DNA of 64,000 nt, taken from the NCBI GenBank assembly GCA_910577285.1, contig CAJTLO010000003.1, positions 188,774-252,773 on the forward strand, written 5' to 3'. This document shows, piece after piece, positions 32,797 to 44,098 of this stretch. The notes under the pieces were generated by a model. It made no database searches. It saw only the letters and a list, made by a program, of their open reading frames with translations, and had not been told where the DNA came from. A program made the translations under genes and the position numbers. The number at the start of each line of letters is the position of its first letter. The first letter of the stretch is position 1. This stretch comes from an uncultured Rikenellaceae bacterium. GTDB lineage: Bacteria; Bacteroidota; Bacteroidia; Bacteroidales; Rikenellaceae.

Positions 32797-35187
32797 ATGG
32801 AGTATTCTGTAAGCGAGATCGCCGCGATATGCCAGGGCACGTTCTGCGGCGAGGATGTTACCGTCCGCAGCGTGGTGGCCGACAGCCGGCGCAGCGTGGC
32901 CACGGACGGCGCCACGTTGTTCGTGGCGATCAGGGGCCGCAACCACGACGGGCATGATTATATCGCCGACCTCTATCGGCGGGGCGTGCGCGGCTTCATG
33001 GTGGAGCGCGAGGTGGATGCGCGGGACTATCCGGGTGCCGGCTTCGTGCGTGTGGACAAATCGCTGGCCGGGTTGCAGGCCCTGGCGGCGCACTATCGGT
33101 TGTCGTTCAGCGGAACGGTGGTGGGTATTACCGGGTCGAGCGGCAAGACTACGGTGAAGGAGTGGATCGCCCAGACGGCTCCGAAAGGGATGTCGCTCTT
33201 CCGCAGTCCCCGCAGTTATAACTCCCAGTTGGGGGTGCCGCTTTCGATCCTGATGATGACCGGCAACGAGGAGATCGCCCTCATCGAGGCGGGCATATCG
33301 CGTCCGGGCGAGATGGAGCGGTTGGCGGCCATCATCCGTCCCGACGTGGGCATCTTCACCCACTTGGGACCGGAACACGGCGAGAACTTCCAGTCCGAGC
33401 GGCAGAAGATGCGGGAGAAGGCGCAGTTGTTCGGAACGTGTCGCAGCATCGTCTATTGCGGCGGCGAACCGCTGGTGGAGGAGGCGTTGCGGGCGAAGGC
33501 CCCCGGCGTGGAGCTGCGCGATGCCGTGCCTTACGAGTGCCTGCTCTCCGGTGCGGACGAGGAGGAGATGACGCGTCGCAACAAAGCCCTCGTGGCCGCT
33601 TTCTACGATGCGGTGGGCGTGCCGCCCGCTACGGTTGTGCCCGCACTCGCGGTGTTGCGTCCCGTGGCGGTCCGGCTCGGCATGCGGGAGGGGATCGCCG
33701 GTTCCATTGTCGTGACCGATATGAACAATACGGACGCCAATTCGCTGCCGATGGCGCTCGATTACCTGGCGGGTGTAGCCGGAAACCGCCGCAAGATGCT
33801 CATCATGTCGGATATTCCCTTCAGCCCCATGCCCGACTGGGAGCTGTACGGCCGGGTGGGTGCCATGGTCAGGAGCGCCGCGATCGAACGGTTCGTGGGG
33901 GTGGGCGAGCGCATCTGGGCGTGTCGCGACGCATTCGGCGCCGGGAGCGAGTTCTACCGCACGGCGGAGGACTTCATCGCCCACTGCTCGCAGGACGACA
34001 TCGCAGGCAGCGCCATTCTGCTGCGCGGCAACTCCGCCGATACGGGAGTGATCCGCATGCTTCACCAGCTCGACCGGCGGAGCCATACCACTGTGCTGGA
34101 GGTGGACCTCGACGCCATGCGTCATAACCTGAACCACTACCGCGGCCTGGTGGGCGAAGGGGTGAAGATGATGGCCATGGTGAAGGCATCGTGCTACGGC
34201 AACGGAAATTTCGAGGTGGCCGACATGCTCGACAAGCAGGGTGTAAACTACCTGGCGGTGGCTTTTGCCGACGAAGGGGTGACCCTGCGCGAAAAAGGGA
34301 TCGCCATGCCGATCGTGGTCCTGAATGCCGATTCGGACAGTTTCGCCCTGATGGTGGCCAACCGTCTCGAACCGGAGATCTACAACTTCCGTTCGTTGGA
34401 ACGGTTTATCGCCGCGGTGCGGGATGCGGGAGAGACCTCCTGGCCCGTACACATCAAGATCGATACCGGCATGCACCGGCTCGGGTTCCGGTTGGAGGAT
34501 ATGCCCCGGCTGGCGGCCCTCCTGCGCCGCGAGGCGGGGGCCGTGACCGCACGGTCGGTATTCTCCCACCTGGCTGCGGCGGACATGCCCGAGGAGGATA
34601 CCTTCACCCGTTCGCAGATCGACTACTTCGAACGGACGGTGCAGGCGCTTGCCGACGGACTCGGCTACCGCCCCCTGAGGCATATTCTGAATACCGCCGG
34701 GATGGAGCGTTTCCCTCAGGCGCGTTTCGATATGTGCCGGCTCGGCATCGGTCTGTACGGCGTGAGCTGTACGCAGGAGTCGGGGGCGCTGCGGCCGGTG
34801 AGCCGGCTGTTGACGCGCATCGTGCAGGTGAAGGAGCTGGCGCAGTCCGAAACGGTCGGTTACGGCCGCAACGGTCGGCTCGACCGCGATTCGCGGTTGG
34901 CCACCATTCCCATAGGCTATGCCGACGGGCTCGACCGGCGGTTGGGCTGCGGCAACTGGAGCGTGCTGGTGAACGGCATGCCGGCCCCTATCGTGGGGCG
35001 CATCTGCATGGACAGTTGCATGGTGGACGTGACGGGAATGAACGTGGCCGAGGGCGACGAGGTGACCGTATTCGGCAGTGTGCCCGGGAATACGGTTTCG
35101 GATATGGCGGCTCTGCTGGGAACCATTCCGTACGAGATCATGACCTCCGTGTCGGAGCGGGTGAAACGAATCTACCTGAAAGAGTAA
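32797..35187 (+). CDS. bifunctional MurF ligase / alanine racemase
   Basis: A 796-residue fusion. Residues 1 to about 425 are a MurF-type Mur ligase: GITGSSGKTTVKEW (P-loop near 112-118), EAGISRPGEMERL and the DMNNTDANSLPM segment. From about 428 an alanine racemase domain begins (LEVDLDAMRHNLNHYR). Its PLP lysine is K463 in MVKASCYGNG and its C-terminal half includes IPIGYADGLDRRLG and GRICMDSCMVDVT. The protein could both make D-Ala and add D-Ala-D-Ala to the UDP-MurNAc-tripeptide. Such fusions are known in Bacteroidota. The MurF half seems compressed around the ligase centre, so each activity needs testing. ATG 32797 gives the expected MEYSVSEIAAICQG start. Confidence 0.9.
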   Translation: MEYSVSEIAAICQGTFCGEDVTVRSVVADSRRSVATDGATLFVAIRGRNHDGHDYIADLYRRGVRGFMVEREVDARDYPGAGFVRVDKSLAGLQALAAHYRLSFSGTVVGITGSSGKTTVKEWIAQTAPKGMSLFRSPRSYNSQLGVPLSILMMTGNEEIALIEAGISRPGEMERLAAIIRPDVGIFTHLGPEHGENFQSERQKMREKAQLFGTCRSIVYCGGEPLVEEALRAKAPGVELRDAVPYECLLSGADEEEMTRRNKALVAAFYDAVGVPPATVVPALAVLRPVAVRLGMREGIAGSIVVTDMNNTDANSLPMALDYLAGVAGNRRKMLIMSDIPFSPMPDWELYGRVGAMVRSAAIERFVGVGERIWACRDAFGAGSEFYRTAEDFIAHCSQDDIAGSAILLRGNSADTGVIRMLHQLDRRSHTTVLEVDLDAMRHNLNHYRGLVGEGVKMMAMVKASCYGNGNFEVADMLDKQGVNYLAVAFADEGVTLREKGIAMPIVVLNADSDSFALMVANRLEPEIYNFRSLERFIAAVRDAGETSWPVHIKIDTGMHRLGFRLEDMPRLAALLRREAGAVTARSVFSHLAAADMPEEDTFTRSQIDYFERTVQALADGLGYRPLRHILNTAGMERFPQARFDMCRLGIGLYGVSCTQESGALRPVSRLLTRIVQVKELAQSETVGYGRNGRLDRDSRLATIPIGYADGLDRRLGCGNWSVLVNGMPAPIVGRICMDSCMVDVTGMNVAEGDEVTVFGSVPGNTVSDMAALLGTIPYEIMTSVSERVKRIYLKE

Positions 35188-35279
35188 ATGTTGCCGGGAC
35201 GGGTCCGGATGCGTTCCGTCTGCACGGAGGTTGCGGGCGGGGCGATGTGCGGGCCGGTTTCGCGTGTTGATCGAAAGCG

Positions 35280-35987
35280 ATGGCTTCTTACGGAAAACTT
35301 TATATGATTCCCTGCCCGATAGGGGAGGGGTGCGGCGTCCTTCCGGAGGCGAACCGGGCGGTGGTGGACGCGATCGACTATTTCATCGTAGAGAACGTGC
35401 GTTCGGCCCGTCGTTTCCTCGGCCGCGGGGGGATGGGGCGTCCGGTGGAGGAGTTGACCTTCGTCGAGTGCAACGAACATACCCGTGCGGAGGAGCTTCG
35501 GCCCATGCTGGAGCCGTTGCTGGAGGGAAGGGATGCCGGATTCATATCCGAGGCCGGTGTGCCGGGCGTGGCCGATCCCGGTGCGGAGATAGCGGCCCTG
35601 TGTCACCGGACGGGTATCCGGGTCGTGCCGCTGGTAGGGCCCTCTTCCATCCTGCTGGCATTGATGGCTTCCGGGCAGAACGGACAGTCGTTCGCTTTCA
35701 ACGGCTACCTTCCTGTGAAGCCGCCGGAGCGGGCGAAGGCCCTGCGGGCATTCGAGAAACGCGCCCTGGGAGAAGGGCAATCGCAACTCTTCATCGAGGC
35801 TCCTTACCGCAATGCGAAGTTACTGGAGGAGATGCTGACGGTACTCTCTCCCCATACGCGCCTGACGGTTGCAGTTGATCTTACCTCACCTTCGGAATTT
35901 GTCCTTACCCTGCCGGTGGCCCAGTGGCGTTCCCGGCCGAGACCCGATCTCAACAAACGCCCCGCCATCTTCATCATCGGTCGGTAA
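35280..35987 (+). CDS. RsmI-like SAM-dependent methyltransferase (tetrapyrrole-methylase fold)
   Basis: A 235-residue protein with the uroporphyrin-III methylase fold. The start KLYMIPCPIGEG corresponds to the GTLYVVATPIGN of RsmI. Residues 85-110 (RDAGFISEAGVPGVADPGAEI) and VVPLVGPSSILLALMASG are the SAM-binding motifs. RsmI methylates the 2'-O of C1402 in 16S rRNA. Bacteroidota carry this shorter, divergent relative, so the substrate should be treated as unproven. It lies 92 bases after MurF-Alr and is followed by a strong terminator. Confidence 0.82.
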   Translation: MASYGKLYMIPCPIGEGCGVLPEANRAVVDAIDYFIVENVRSARRFLGRGGMGRPVEELTFVECNEHTRAEELRPMLEPLLEGRDAGFISEAGVPGVADPGAEIAALCHRTGIRVVPLVGPSSILLALMASGQNGQSFAFNGYLPVKPPERAKALRAFEKRALGEGQSQLFIEAPYRNAKLLEEMLTVLSPHTRLTVAVDLTSPSEFVLTLPVAQWRSRPRPDLNKRPAIFIIGR

Positions 35988-36007
35988 GGCGGACTGTATC
36001 GTTTCAG

Positions 36008-36035
36008 GGAGGTCTGCGGGGCAGGCCTCCTTTTT
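36008..36035 (+). terminator. rho-independent terminator after the RsmI-like gene
   Basis: A 10-bp stem (ggaggtctgc with gcaggcctcc, one G-U) with a 3-base loop and a run of five T. It starts 21 bases after the stop. Confidence 0.85.
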
Positions 36036-36106
36036 CGTATCGTTGCGACAGGGATTTCTTTCGCTTATATTCTGATAGGTAAAAACGATTGATTTTTTGT
36101 TTTTAA

Positions 36107-36140
36107 TTTGATGTGCTTATGATTTGGGGACTTATCTTTG
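36107..36140 (+). promoter_or_regulatory. promoter of the peroxiredoxin gene (-33 TTTG, -7 TATCTTTG)
   Basis: TTTG at 36107-36110 and TATCTTTG at 36133-36140, 22 bases apart, in an AT-rich spacer. The ATG follows 41 bases later. This is the clearest two-element Bacteroidota promoter in the window. Confidence 0.65.
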
Positions 36141-36180
36141 TCGCAGTTAAACGAATTCCAACATTAAAAAACAGAGAAAA

Positions 36181-36816
36181 ATGAGATCGTTGATAGGAAA
36201 AAAGGCGCCGTCGGTGCATGCGACGGCAGTGGTGAACGGGAATCGGATCGTGGAGAACTTTACGCTCGCACAGTACGAGGGAGAGAAGTATGTGGTATTG
36301 TTCTTCTATCCGATGGACTTTACGTTCGTGTGTCCGACGGAGCTGCATGCCTTTCAGGAGAAGCTGGAGGAGTTTGAGGCCCGCGGCGTACAGGTGGTGG
36401 GGTGCTCGGTGGATTCGGAGTATTCCCATCTGGCATGGCTCGGACAGCCCCGCAGCAAGGGCGGTATCGAGGGGGTGAAGTATCCCATCCTTGCCGATAC
36501 GACGAAGACCATCGCCGAGAACTACGGTGTGCTCGGGGGCGAGTATCTCTCCGGGGAGCACGACGAACTCGTATTTGAAGGAGGCGTTCCCGTAGCCTAC
36601 CGCGGGCTCTTTCTTATCGATAAAAACGGGATCGTGCGTCACATGGTCGTCAACGATCTGCCCCTCGGGCGCAGTGTGGACGAGGGGTTGCGTATGGTGG
36701 ATGCGTTGCAGCACTTCGAGGAGTACGGTGAGGTGTGTCCTGCCAACTGGGCCAAAGGCCGGGACGCGATGACCGCTACGGGGGCAGGCGTGTCGGACTA
36801 CCTGAGCAGGCATTAG
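36181..36816 (+). CDS. 2-Cys peroxiredoxin (AhpC/TSA family)
   Basis: A 211-residue peroxiredoxin that reduces hydrogen peroxide and organic peroxides. The peroxidatic cysteine is C51 in PMDFTFVCPTE and the resolving cysteine is C186 in GEVCPANW, so it is a typical 2-Cys enzyme. W-x-R-type active-site completion is seen around FLIDKNGIVRH. Compared with AhpC it has an unusual acidic loop (GGEYLSGEHDELVFEGG, about 120-136), as in the Bacteroidales form. The usual C-terminal YF motif is replaced by DYLSRH, which may make it less prone to over-oxidation (inference). No AhpF is adjacent, so the reductant is unknown. A good promoter precedes it. Confidence 0.92.
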   Translation: MRSLIGKKAPSVHATAVVNGNRIVENFTLAQYEGEKYVVLFFYPMDFTFVCPTELHAFQEKLEEFEARGVQVVGCSVDSEYSHLAWLGQPRSKGGIEGVKYPILADTTKTIAENYGVLGGEYLSGEHDELVFEGGVPVAYRGLFLIDKNGIVRHMVVNDLPLGRSVDEGLRMVDALQHFEEYGEVCPANWAKGRDAMTATGAGVSDYLSRH

Positions 36817-37175
36817 GAGCGGCGGTGCGTCCGCTGTCCTCTCCTTTTCGGCTGGCGGTTACACTTCCCATGCGCCTTGCCTGCCCTCGTACAGGGTGCT
36901 GGCAAAGGCCACGGGGAGCCGCTCCCAGAAGGAGGGTGCGGAAGCGGTCGGCGGCCGGTCCGAAGTACGGGATGCGATGGCTGCTACGGGGTGCGAAACG
37001 CCTGACGGCAACGCTCCGTTTCACTCCCTGCCCTCGGAAACCCGGGGAATCGTCGGACCTGCCGCTGTGCCGCCCGGAGGCGGAACCGGTATTTCCGGAA
37101 ACGCGAGAGGCTGTCCGTTTGTTTCGGGACAGCCTCTCACGTTTTCGGCGGGGTTATCGTAGGGGTCCCGTCGGA
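36817..37175. other. intergenic region between the peroxiredoxin gene and topA
   Basis: 359 bases between converging genes. It contains a bidirectional terminator near topA; the rest is GC-rich spacer with no supported gene. Confidence 0.5.
37105..37138. terminator. bidirectional terminator between the peroxiredoxin gene and topA
   Basis: A perfect 12-bp stem (gagaggctgtcc and complement) with a 10-base loop. T-rich bases follow on both strands (acgtttt on plus, gcgtttcc on minus). It serves topA, and possibly the peroxiredoxin gene 290 bases away. Confidence 0.7.
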
Positions 37176-39515
<2,340 letters not shown>

Positions 39516-39547
39516 AAGGTTTGCGCTTGTGTGAAAGATTATGAAAA

Positions 39548-39578
39548 GAGAACCTAAAGACGACTGCTTTAGGTTCTC
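39548..39578 (-). terminator. rho-independent terminator of the DUF4270 gene
   Basis: A perfect 12-bp stem (gagaacctaaag and complement) with a 7-base loop. On the minus strand ttttc follows. It starts 10 bases after the stop at 39589. Confidence 0.8.
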
Positions 39579-39588
39579 GGTCCGTTGC

Positions 39589-41067
39589 TTATCTGCCGTT
39601 CGGTCCGATGAGGGTGTAGGTGATCTTTACCTGTACCGGACGGTCGCTCTCCGCCGCCAGCAGGGGCGAGAGATGGTCGGCGAAGGGTTCGTAGGGCGTA
39701 TAGGTGGGAGCCAGCGTCAGACGTCGGTTCTTCTCGCCCTCGTTCTGCAGGGCATGCTGGAGGAACGAGGTGATGTCCATCCGGTAGTAGCCCTTGTCGG
39801 GATTGCGGTTCAGCATGCCGTCGTAGGGTACGGTCACGCTGCCCGATGTAGCGTCGGATATGTAGTAGTCCGGAATAACGGTCATGGGGCCGTAGTCGAC
39901 GTAGCTGCCGAGTTTCTGGAACGCCTTGTCGTAGGCCTCCACCGTCTGCTCGCCGAGCCACACGAACATGTGGGCCTGGTTGATGTAGATCGCGTAGTCG
40001 GCCGAGGGCTTCAGTGCGTTCATGGCATCGAAGAAGCCTGCCGGAAACTCCAGCGTGGTCGCCACGCCGCCCAGTCCCTGCACGTAGGCCGTCTGCGGAG
40101 CCTCTACCATGCCCCCGTCCTTCACCCCGGCGAGCGGGGTGCCCGCATAGTCGTGCCGGATGCTCGCCACCGAGGTGGTCTTGAGTCCGTCGACATCGGA
40201 GAAGTACCACTGCATGTAGGCCGTGACCTCCTTTTGCGGCTCTTTCGTATCTTTGTCGAGGTCCATCTCCCATTGCTCCCTGTCGCGCTGGAAATAGAAG
40301 TTCATGTTGCAGTTGGGGAGGTAGTTGGCATAGATGGCGGCATCGGCGGGCGTGCCGGGAGCCTGCGCGATGACAAACCCCTTGAACTGCCGCAGGAACT
40401 CGTACGCCTTGCCGGAGTAGAAGAGGGTGGTGTCGGCCGCAGCCAGTTCGTCGAGCATCTTCCGGCCCTGGGGCAGGATGTCGAGCTTGATCTCTTCGAT
40501 GCGGTCGGGTTCGCCCGAGTATTCGAAACGGAAGAGCGGTTCGCTCTCGATGTGGTTTTCGTAACGGAACGACTGGTAGTAGAGCGTGTCGGTCGTATAG
40601 GCGAGCGTGTCGCGCAGCCGGTAGATGTTAAAGGTCTGGCGTACGGACGGATCGCCGCACACGTATTTCATGTTCACCAGCAACTTGACCGAGTCGAACG
40701 ACGACTTGCGGTTCTTGAAGAAGTTGGGGGTGAGGGGCTGTGCCGGCAGGCCGGAGATGACGGAAGCCGTGGTGGTCCGCCCGAAAAAGTCGTCTTCGGC
40801 GGAGCCGATGTAGCCCACGTTGAGATTCATCGCGCCGCGCATGTGCCGGGTGGAGGCACGCAGTCCGATGGAGTCGGTATAGGTCTGGAAGGCACGTATC
40901 CTCTCGCCTTCGCGTCCTCCGAGGGTATCGATGCGTATGGAGAGTTGGTCCTTGCCGCCGGGAATGAGGTCGCTGCCCAGGGTGTCGTCCACCTTCGTGC
41001 ATCCTGCCGCCAACACGACCGTCAGGAGTGCGATCGCGGCCAATGACCTGTTATAAAAGCTCTTCAT
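39589..41067 (-). CDS. DUF4270-family lipoprotein
   Basis: A 492-residue exported protein of unknown function. Starting at the ATG at 41067 (MKSFYNRSLAAIALL) gives a signal sequence with a lipobox ending AAGC (C23). The mature part begins CTKVDDTLGSDLIPG, the signature of DUF4270 proteins of Bacteroidota. It is rich in beta-strand segments and Tyr, and a repeated pattern of D-S/T-L-Y-Y pairs suggests a surface or periplasmic beta-sandwich. It overlaps the stop of the GT5-like gene by 17 bases, so the two are probably co-transcribed, an arrangement also seen in other Bacteroidales. Confidence 0.82.
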   Translation of the reverse strand: MKSFYNRSLAAIALLTVVLAAGCTKVDDTLGSDLIPGGKDQLSIRIDTLGGREGERIRAFQTYTDSIGLRASTRHMRGAMNLNVGYIGSAEDDFFGRTTTASVISGLPAQPLTPNFFKNRKSSFDSVKLLVNMKYVCGDPSVRQTFNIYRLRDTLAYTTDTLYYQSFRYENHIESEPLFRFEYSGEPDRIEEIKLDILPQGRKMLDELAAADTTLFYSGKAYEFLRQFKGFVIAQAPGTPADAAIYANYLPNCNMNFYFQRDREQWEMDLDKDTKEPQKEVTAYMQWYFSDVDGLKTTSVASIRHDYAGTPLAGVKDGGMVEAPQTAYVQGLGGVATTLEFPAGFFDAMNALKPSADYAIYINQAHMFVWLGEQTVEAYDKAFQKLGSYVDYGPMTVIPDYYISDATSGSVTVPYDGMLNRNPDKGYYRMDITSFLQHALQNEGEKNRRLTLAPTYTPYEPFADHLSPLLAAESDRPVQVKITYTLIGPNGR

Positions 41068-41863
41068 AGAATTTCTGGTAATTGTCGAGATAATCGGCCG
41101 CATCCGACGGCTGCCAGGGAAGTATCTTCTTGTCCGTACCTTCGAGTGCCGCCATGAGCGCCGGTGCGGGGTGTTCGGTGCGTATCACCACGCCGTCCGC
41201 ATACTCTATAACGAGCTTCATCAGGTTTTCGTATGACGGGGTGTCGAGCAGCTCCAGCCGCGGGTCCTTGATGCCCTCGTTCTCTATTTTTTTCCGGAAT
41301 CCCGCATCGAGCGTGCCGGGAAAGGCGTCGTCGTAGAGCGAAACCGCGATCTTGAGGTTCTGGAACATGGGGTCGTCGGCGAAGGTGTTGCGCAGGTAGA
41401 TGGGCATGACCGCCGAGAACCAGCCGTGGCAATGTACGACGGTGGGTTCCCACCTCAGTTTGCGTACCGTTTCCAGCACCCCGCGGGCGAAGAAGATGGC
41501 CCGTTCGTCGTTGTCGGGGAACATCGTCTTTGCGGTGGGATCGTGCAGGACGGCCTTGCGGGCGAAATAGTCGTCGTTGTCGATAAAGTAGATCTGCACC
41601 CGCGCCGAAGGGATCGAGGCCACCTTGATGATGAGCTGGTGGTCGTTGTCGTCGATGATGAGGTTCATGCCCGAGAGGCGGATCACTTCATGGAGCTGGT
41701 TGCGCCTTTCGTTTACCACCCCGTAACGCGGCATGAACGTCCGTGTTTCGTTGCCCCGTTCCTGCATGGCCTGCGCCAGCATCCTGCATTCGGACGAGAT
41801 TTCGTTCGCTGGTAGATAAGGGGTTATCTCCTGACAAACGTACAATATTTTGGAACCTGCCAT
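41051..41863 (-). CDS. stand-alone starch/glycogen-synthase N-terminal domain protein
   Basis: A 270-residue protein that aligns only with the N-terminal (acceptor) half of GT5 glycogen/starch synthases. Its start is KILYVCQEITPYLPANEISSECR; in GT5 the equivalent is the K-x-G-G-L loop, but here it reads LPANEIS, so the ADP-glucose-binding lysine motif is missing. VVHCHGWFSAVMPIYLR corresponds to the H-x-H/N-D-W segment. The entire C-terminal donor-binding domain is absent. It is therefore unlikely to be a working glycogen synthase and may be a regulatory or binding protein. This short form is conserved in Bacteroidales. A -7 box is 25 bases upstream. Confidence 0.75.
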   Translation of the reverse strand: MAGSKILYVCQEITPYLPANEISSECRMLAQAMQERGNETRTFMPRYGVVNERRNQLHEVIRLSGMNLIIDDNDHQLIIKVASIPSARVQIYFIDNDDYFARKAVLHDPTAKTMFPDNDERAIFFARGVLETVRKLRWEPTVVHCHGWFSAVMPIYLRNTFADDPMFQNLKIAVSLYDDAFPGTLDAGFRKKIENEGIKDPRLELLDTPSYENLMKLVIEYADGVVIRTEHPAPALMAALEGTDKKILPWQPSDAADYLDNYQKFYEELL

Positions 41864-41887
41864 TGACCGGAAACTTAAAAATACTCA

Positions 41888-41895
41888 CAAAGGTA
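41888..41895 (-). promoter_or_regulatory. putative -7 box of the GT5-like/DUF4270 unit
   Basis: TACCTTTG on the minus strand, 25 bases before the ATG at 41863. A TTG lies 17 bases further upstream (41913-41915), slightly closer than the usual -33 spacing. Confidence 0.5.
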
Positions 41896-41982
41896 CGAAT
41901 TAATTTCCAATGCAACCGGGGAGTCCGGGCAAAAAGATTTCCCGCCGTGCGTATTGGGGCGGCCACGCGGGGGCGTAAAGAG

Positions 41983-42014
41983 ACCGTGGCGGAGCGCTGA
42001 CGCTCCGCCACGGT
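41983..42014 (-). terminator. strong terminator after queA
   Basis: A perfect 14-bp stem (accgtggcggagcg and complement) with a 4-base loop, followed on the minus strand by ctcttta. It begins 34 bases after the queA stop. Confidence 0.75.
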
Positions 42015-42047
42015 TGCGGTTTCGGCCGCCGGGAGCGGCCGGGTCGT

Positions 42048-43097
42048 TTAGAGCAGCAGCATGGCGTCGCCGTAAGTGCCGAAGCGGTAGCCCTCTTCGA
42101 TGGCTACCTTGTAGGCGTTCATTACGGTTTCGTAGCCGCCGAAGGCCGTCACGAGCATGAGCTGCGTCGAGCAGGGGAGGTGGAAATTGGTGACCATCGA
42201 GTCGGCCACGCTGAAGTCGTAGGGGCAGAAGATGAACTTGTTCGTCCACCCTTCGCACGGTTTGAGCATGCCGTTGGTCGACACGTTGCTTTCGATGGCA
42301 CGCTGCACGGTGGTGCCTATGGCGCAGACGCGGTGTCCGTCCTCCTTGGCACGGTTCACCTTGGCCGTGGCCTCCTCCGAGATGCGTACCTGTTCGGAAT
42401 CCATCTTGTGTTTGGTGAGGTCCTCCACGTCGACGGTGCGGAAGTTGCCGAGCCCTACGTGGAGCGTGATCATCGCCGAATCGATGCCTTTGATCTCGAG
42501 GCGTTTCATCAGATGCTTGCTGAAGTGGAGTCCGGCGGTGGGGGCGGCGACGGCACCCTCCTCCCTGGCGAAGATCGTCTGGTAGCGCTCCTCGTCCACC
42601 GGTTCCACCTTATCGCGGATCCACTTGGGCAGGGGCGTTTCGCCCAGTTTGTAGAGGGCGGCGCGGAACTCCTCGTAGGTGCCGTCGAAGAGGAAGCGGA
42701 GGGTGCGTCCGCGCGAGGTGGTGTTGTCGATCACTTCGGCCACCAGCAGGTCGTCGTCGCCGAAGTAGAGTTTGTTGCCTATGCGGATCTTGCGGGCAGG
42801 GTCTACCAGTACGTCCCACAGGCGCAGGTCGCGGTTCAGCTCCCTGAGCAGGAAGATTTCGATCTCCGCTCCGGTCTTCTCCTTGTTGCCGTAGAGCCGG
42901 GCGGGGAATACTTTCGTGTCGTTGAAGATGAAGACGTCCTTTTCGTTGAAATAGTCGAGGATCTCCTTGAAAATGCGGTGCTCGATCTTTCCCGTCTTGC
43001 GGTTCACCACCATCAGGCGCGACTCGTCGCGGTTGTCGGCAGGATATTTCGCCAGCAGGTCCGGCGAAAAGTTGTAGTTGTACTGTGAAAGTTTCAT
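42048..43097 (-). CDS. queA: S-adenosylmethionine:tRNA ribosyltransferase-isomerase
   Basis: A 349-residue QueA. It transfers and isomerises the ribosyl part of SAM onto preQ1 in tRNA, giving epoxyqueuosine at position 34 of GUN tRNAs. Conserved segments include YPADNRDESRLMVVNR (18-33), NDTKVFPARL (59-68), APTAGLHFS (about 183-191) and TNFHLPCSTQLMLV (about 304-317). The start MKLSQYNYNFSPDLLAKYPA is canonical. It sits at the end of the conserved FtsX-DUF3098-UppP-TruB-QueA series, but 253 bases with a hairpin separate it from truB, so it may have its own promoter. Confidence 0.95.
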   Translation of the reverse strand: MKLSQYNYNFSPDLLAKYPADNRDESRLMVVNRKTGKIEHRIFKEILDYFNEKDVFIFNDTKVFPARLYGNKEKTGAEIEIFLLRELNRDLRLWDVLVDPARKIRIGNKLYFGDDDLLVAEVIDNTTSRGRTLRFLFDGTYEEFRAALYKLGETPLPKWIRDKVEPVDEERYQTIFAREEGAVAAPTAGLHFSKHLMKRLEIKGIDSAMITLHVGLGNFRTVDVEDLTKHKMDSEQVRISEEATAKVNRAKEDGHRVCAIGTTVQRAIESNVSTNGMLKPCEGWTNKFIFCPYDFSVADSMVTNFHLPCSTQLMLVTAFGGYETVMNAYKVAIEEGYRFGTYGDAMLLL

Positions 43098-43186
43098 CCT
43101 TTGATATCCCGGGGATTATAGAATAGTGATATGTGTTGTATGCGTTGGACGTCTCCCGCCGTGAGGACGGGGTGAATAATTATTAT

Positions 43187-43227
43187 ACGAACGGGAAAGA
43201 AATTTGTTTCATTCCCGTTCGTTTTTT
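43187..43227. terminator. hairpin with T-run between truB and queA
   Basis: An 11-bp stem (acgaacgggaa with ttcccgttcgt) and a 14-base loop. A run of six T follows on the plus strand; on the minus strand the stem is followed by ataataatt. It probably ends the uppP-truB transcript on the minus strand. Confidence 0.6.
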
Positions 43228-43350
43228 GTCGACCCGAGCTTGATTTCCGGTGCGGACTGCGGACGGAGCGGGCGTCTTTCCGGTGCCGCAGGCCGATTCC
43301 GCCGGCAAAACCGCGCTCCGGAGCCTTCTCTCCTCCGCCTTTGATAACGG

Positions 43351-44049
43351 CTATTTCAGCGTGTTTATTATCTCCTCTACCGAGTAGCCGTCCGTTGCGG
43401 TGAAGCCTCCGCTGCGGGTACGGCGCAGGGAGGAGAGATAGGCTCCGCTGCCGAGCGCCTCGCCTACCTCGCGGGCGAGCGAACGGATGTAGGTTCCCTT
43501 GCTGCACACCACGCGTACCTTGATGCGCGGCAGGTCGTATTCGAGCAGCTCCATGGAGTAGATACATATCGCGGCGGCACGCAGCTTCACCTCTTCTCCT
43601 TCGCGGGCATATTCGTAGGCCCGCTGGCCGTCGATCTTTTTGGCGGAGTAGAGCGGCGGCATCTGCAGCCGTTCGCCCGTGAGGGAGACCAGTGCCTGTT
43701 CCACCGCTTCGCGGGTGATGTGTTCCCAGGGATAGGTGGCGTCTACGGGGTGCTCCATGTCGAAGCTGGGCGTCGTGGCGCCGAGCACCATTTCGGTCAC
43801 GTACTCCTTCTCCTCCGCCTGCAACGCCTCCACTCTTTTGGTGGCCTTGCCCAAGCATACGAGCAGCACGCCCGTGGCAAGCGGATCGAGGGTGCCCGCA
43901 TGGCCCACCTTGAGGTTGCGCAGTCCGTTGCGGTTGAGCATGAACTTGACCTTGCGCACCACGTCGGTGGAGGTCCATCCGAGGGGTTTGTCTACGACGA
44001 GTACGTAGCCTTCCCTGAAATCGATATTTTTCGAGAACGGTTCTTTCAA
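43351..44049 (-). CDS. truB: tRNA pseudouridine-55 synthase
   Basis: A 232-residue TruB that makes pseudouridine 55 in the T-loop of tRNAs. The catalytic aspartate is D55 in GHAGTLDPLATG. VVDKPLGWTSTDVV (18-31) is motif I, and CSKGTYIRSLAREVG the later conserved segment. The C-terminal PUA domain of some TruB proteins is absent, which fits the short length. 49 bases separate its ATG from uppP upstream, and the order uppP-truB-queA is conserved in Bacteroidota. Confidence 0.95.
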   Translation of the reverse strand: MKEPFSKNIDFREGYVLVVDKPLGWTSTDVVRKVKFMLNRNGLRNLKVGHAGTLDPLATGVLLVCLGKATKRVEALQAEEKEYVTEMVLGATTPSFDMEHPVDATYPWEHITREAVEQALVSLTGERLQMPPLYSAKKIDGQRAYEYAREGEEVKLRAAAICIYSMELLEYDLPRIKVRVVCSKGTYIRSLAREVGEALGSGAYLSSLRRTRSGGFTATDGYSVEEIINTLK

Positions 44050-44098
44050 TTCCGGTCGTTTTGTACGGTTAGGGGTCGGGGAAGCCCGGCGGCTTCCG

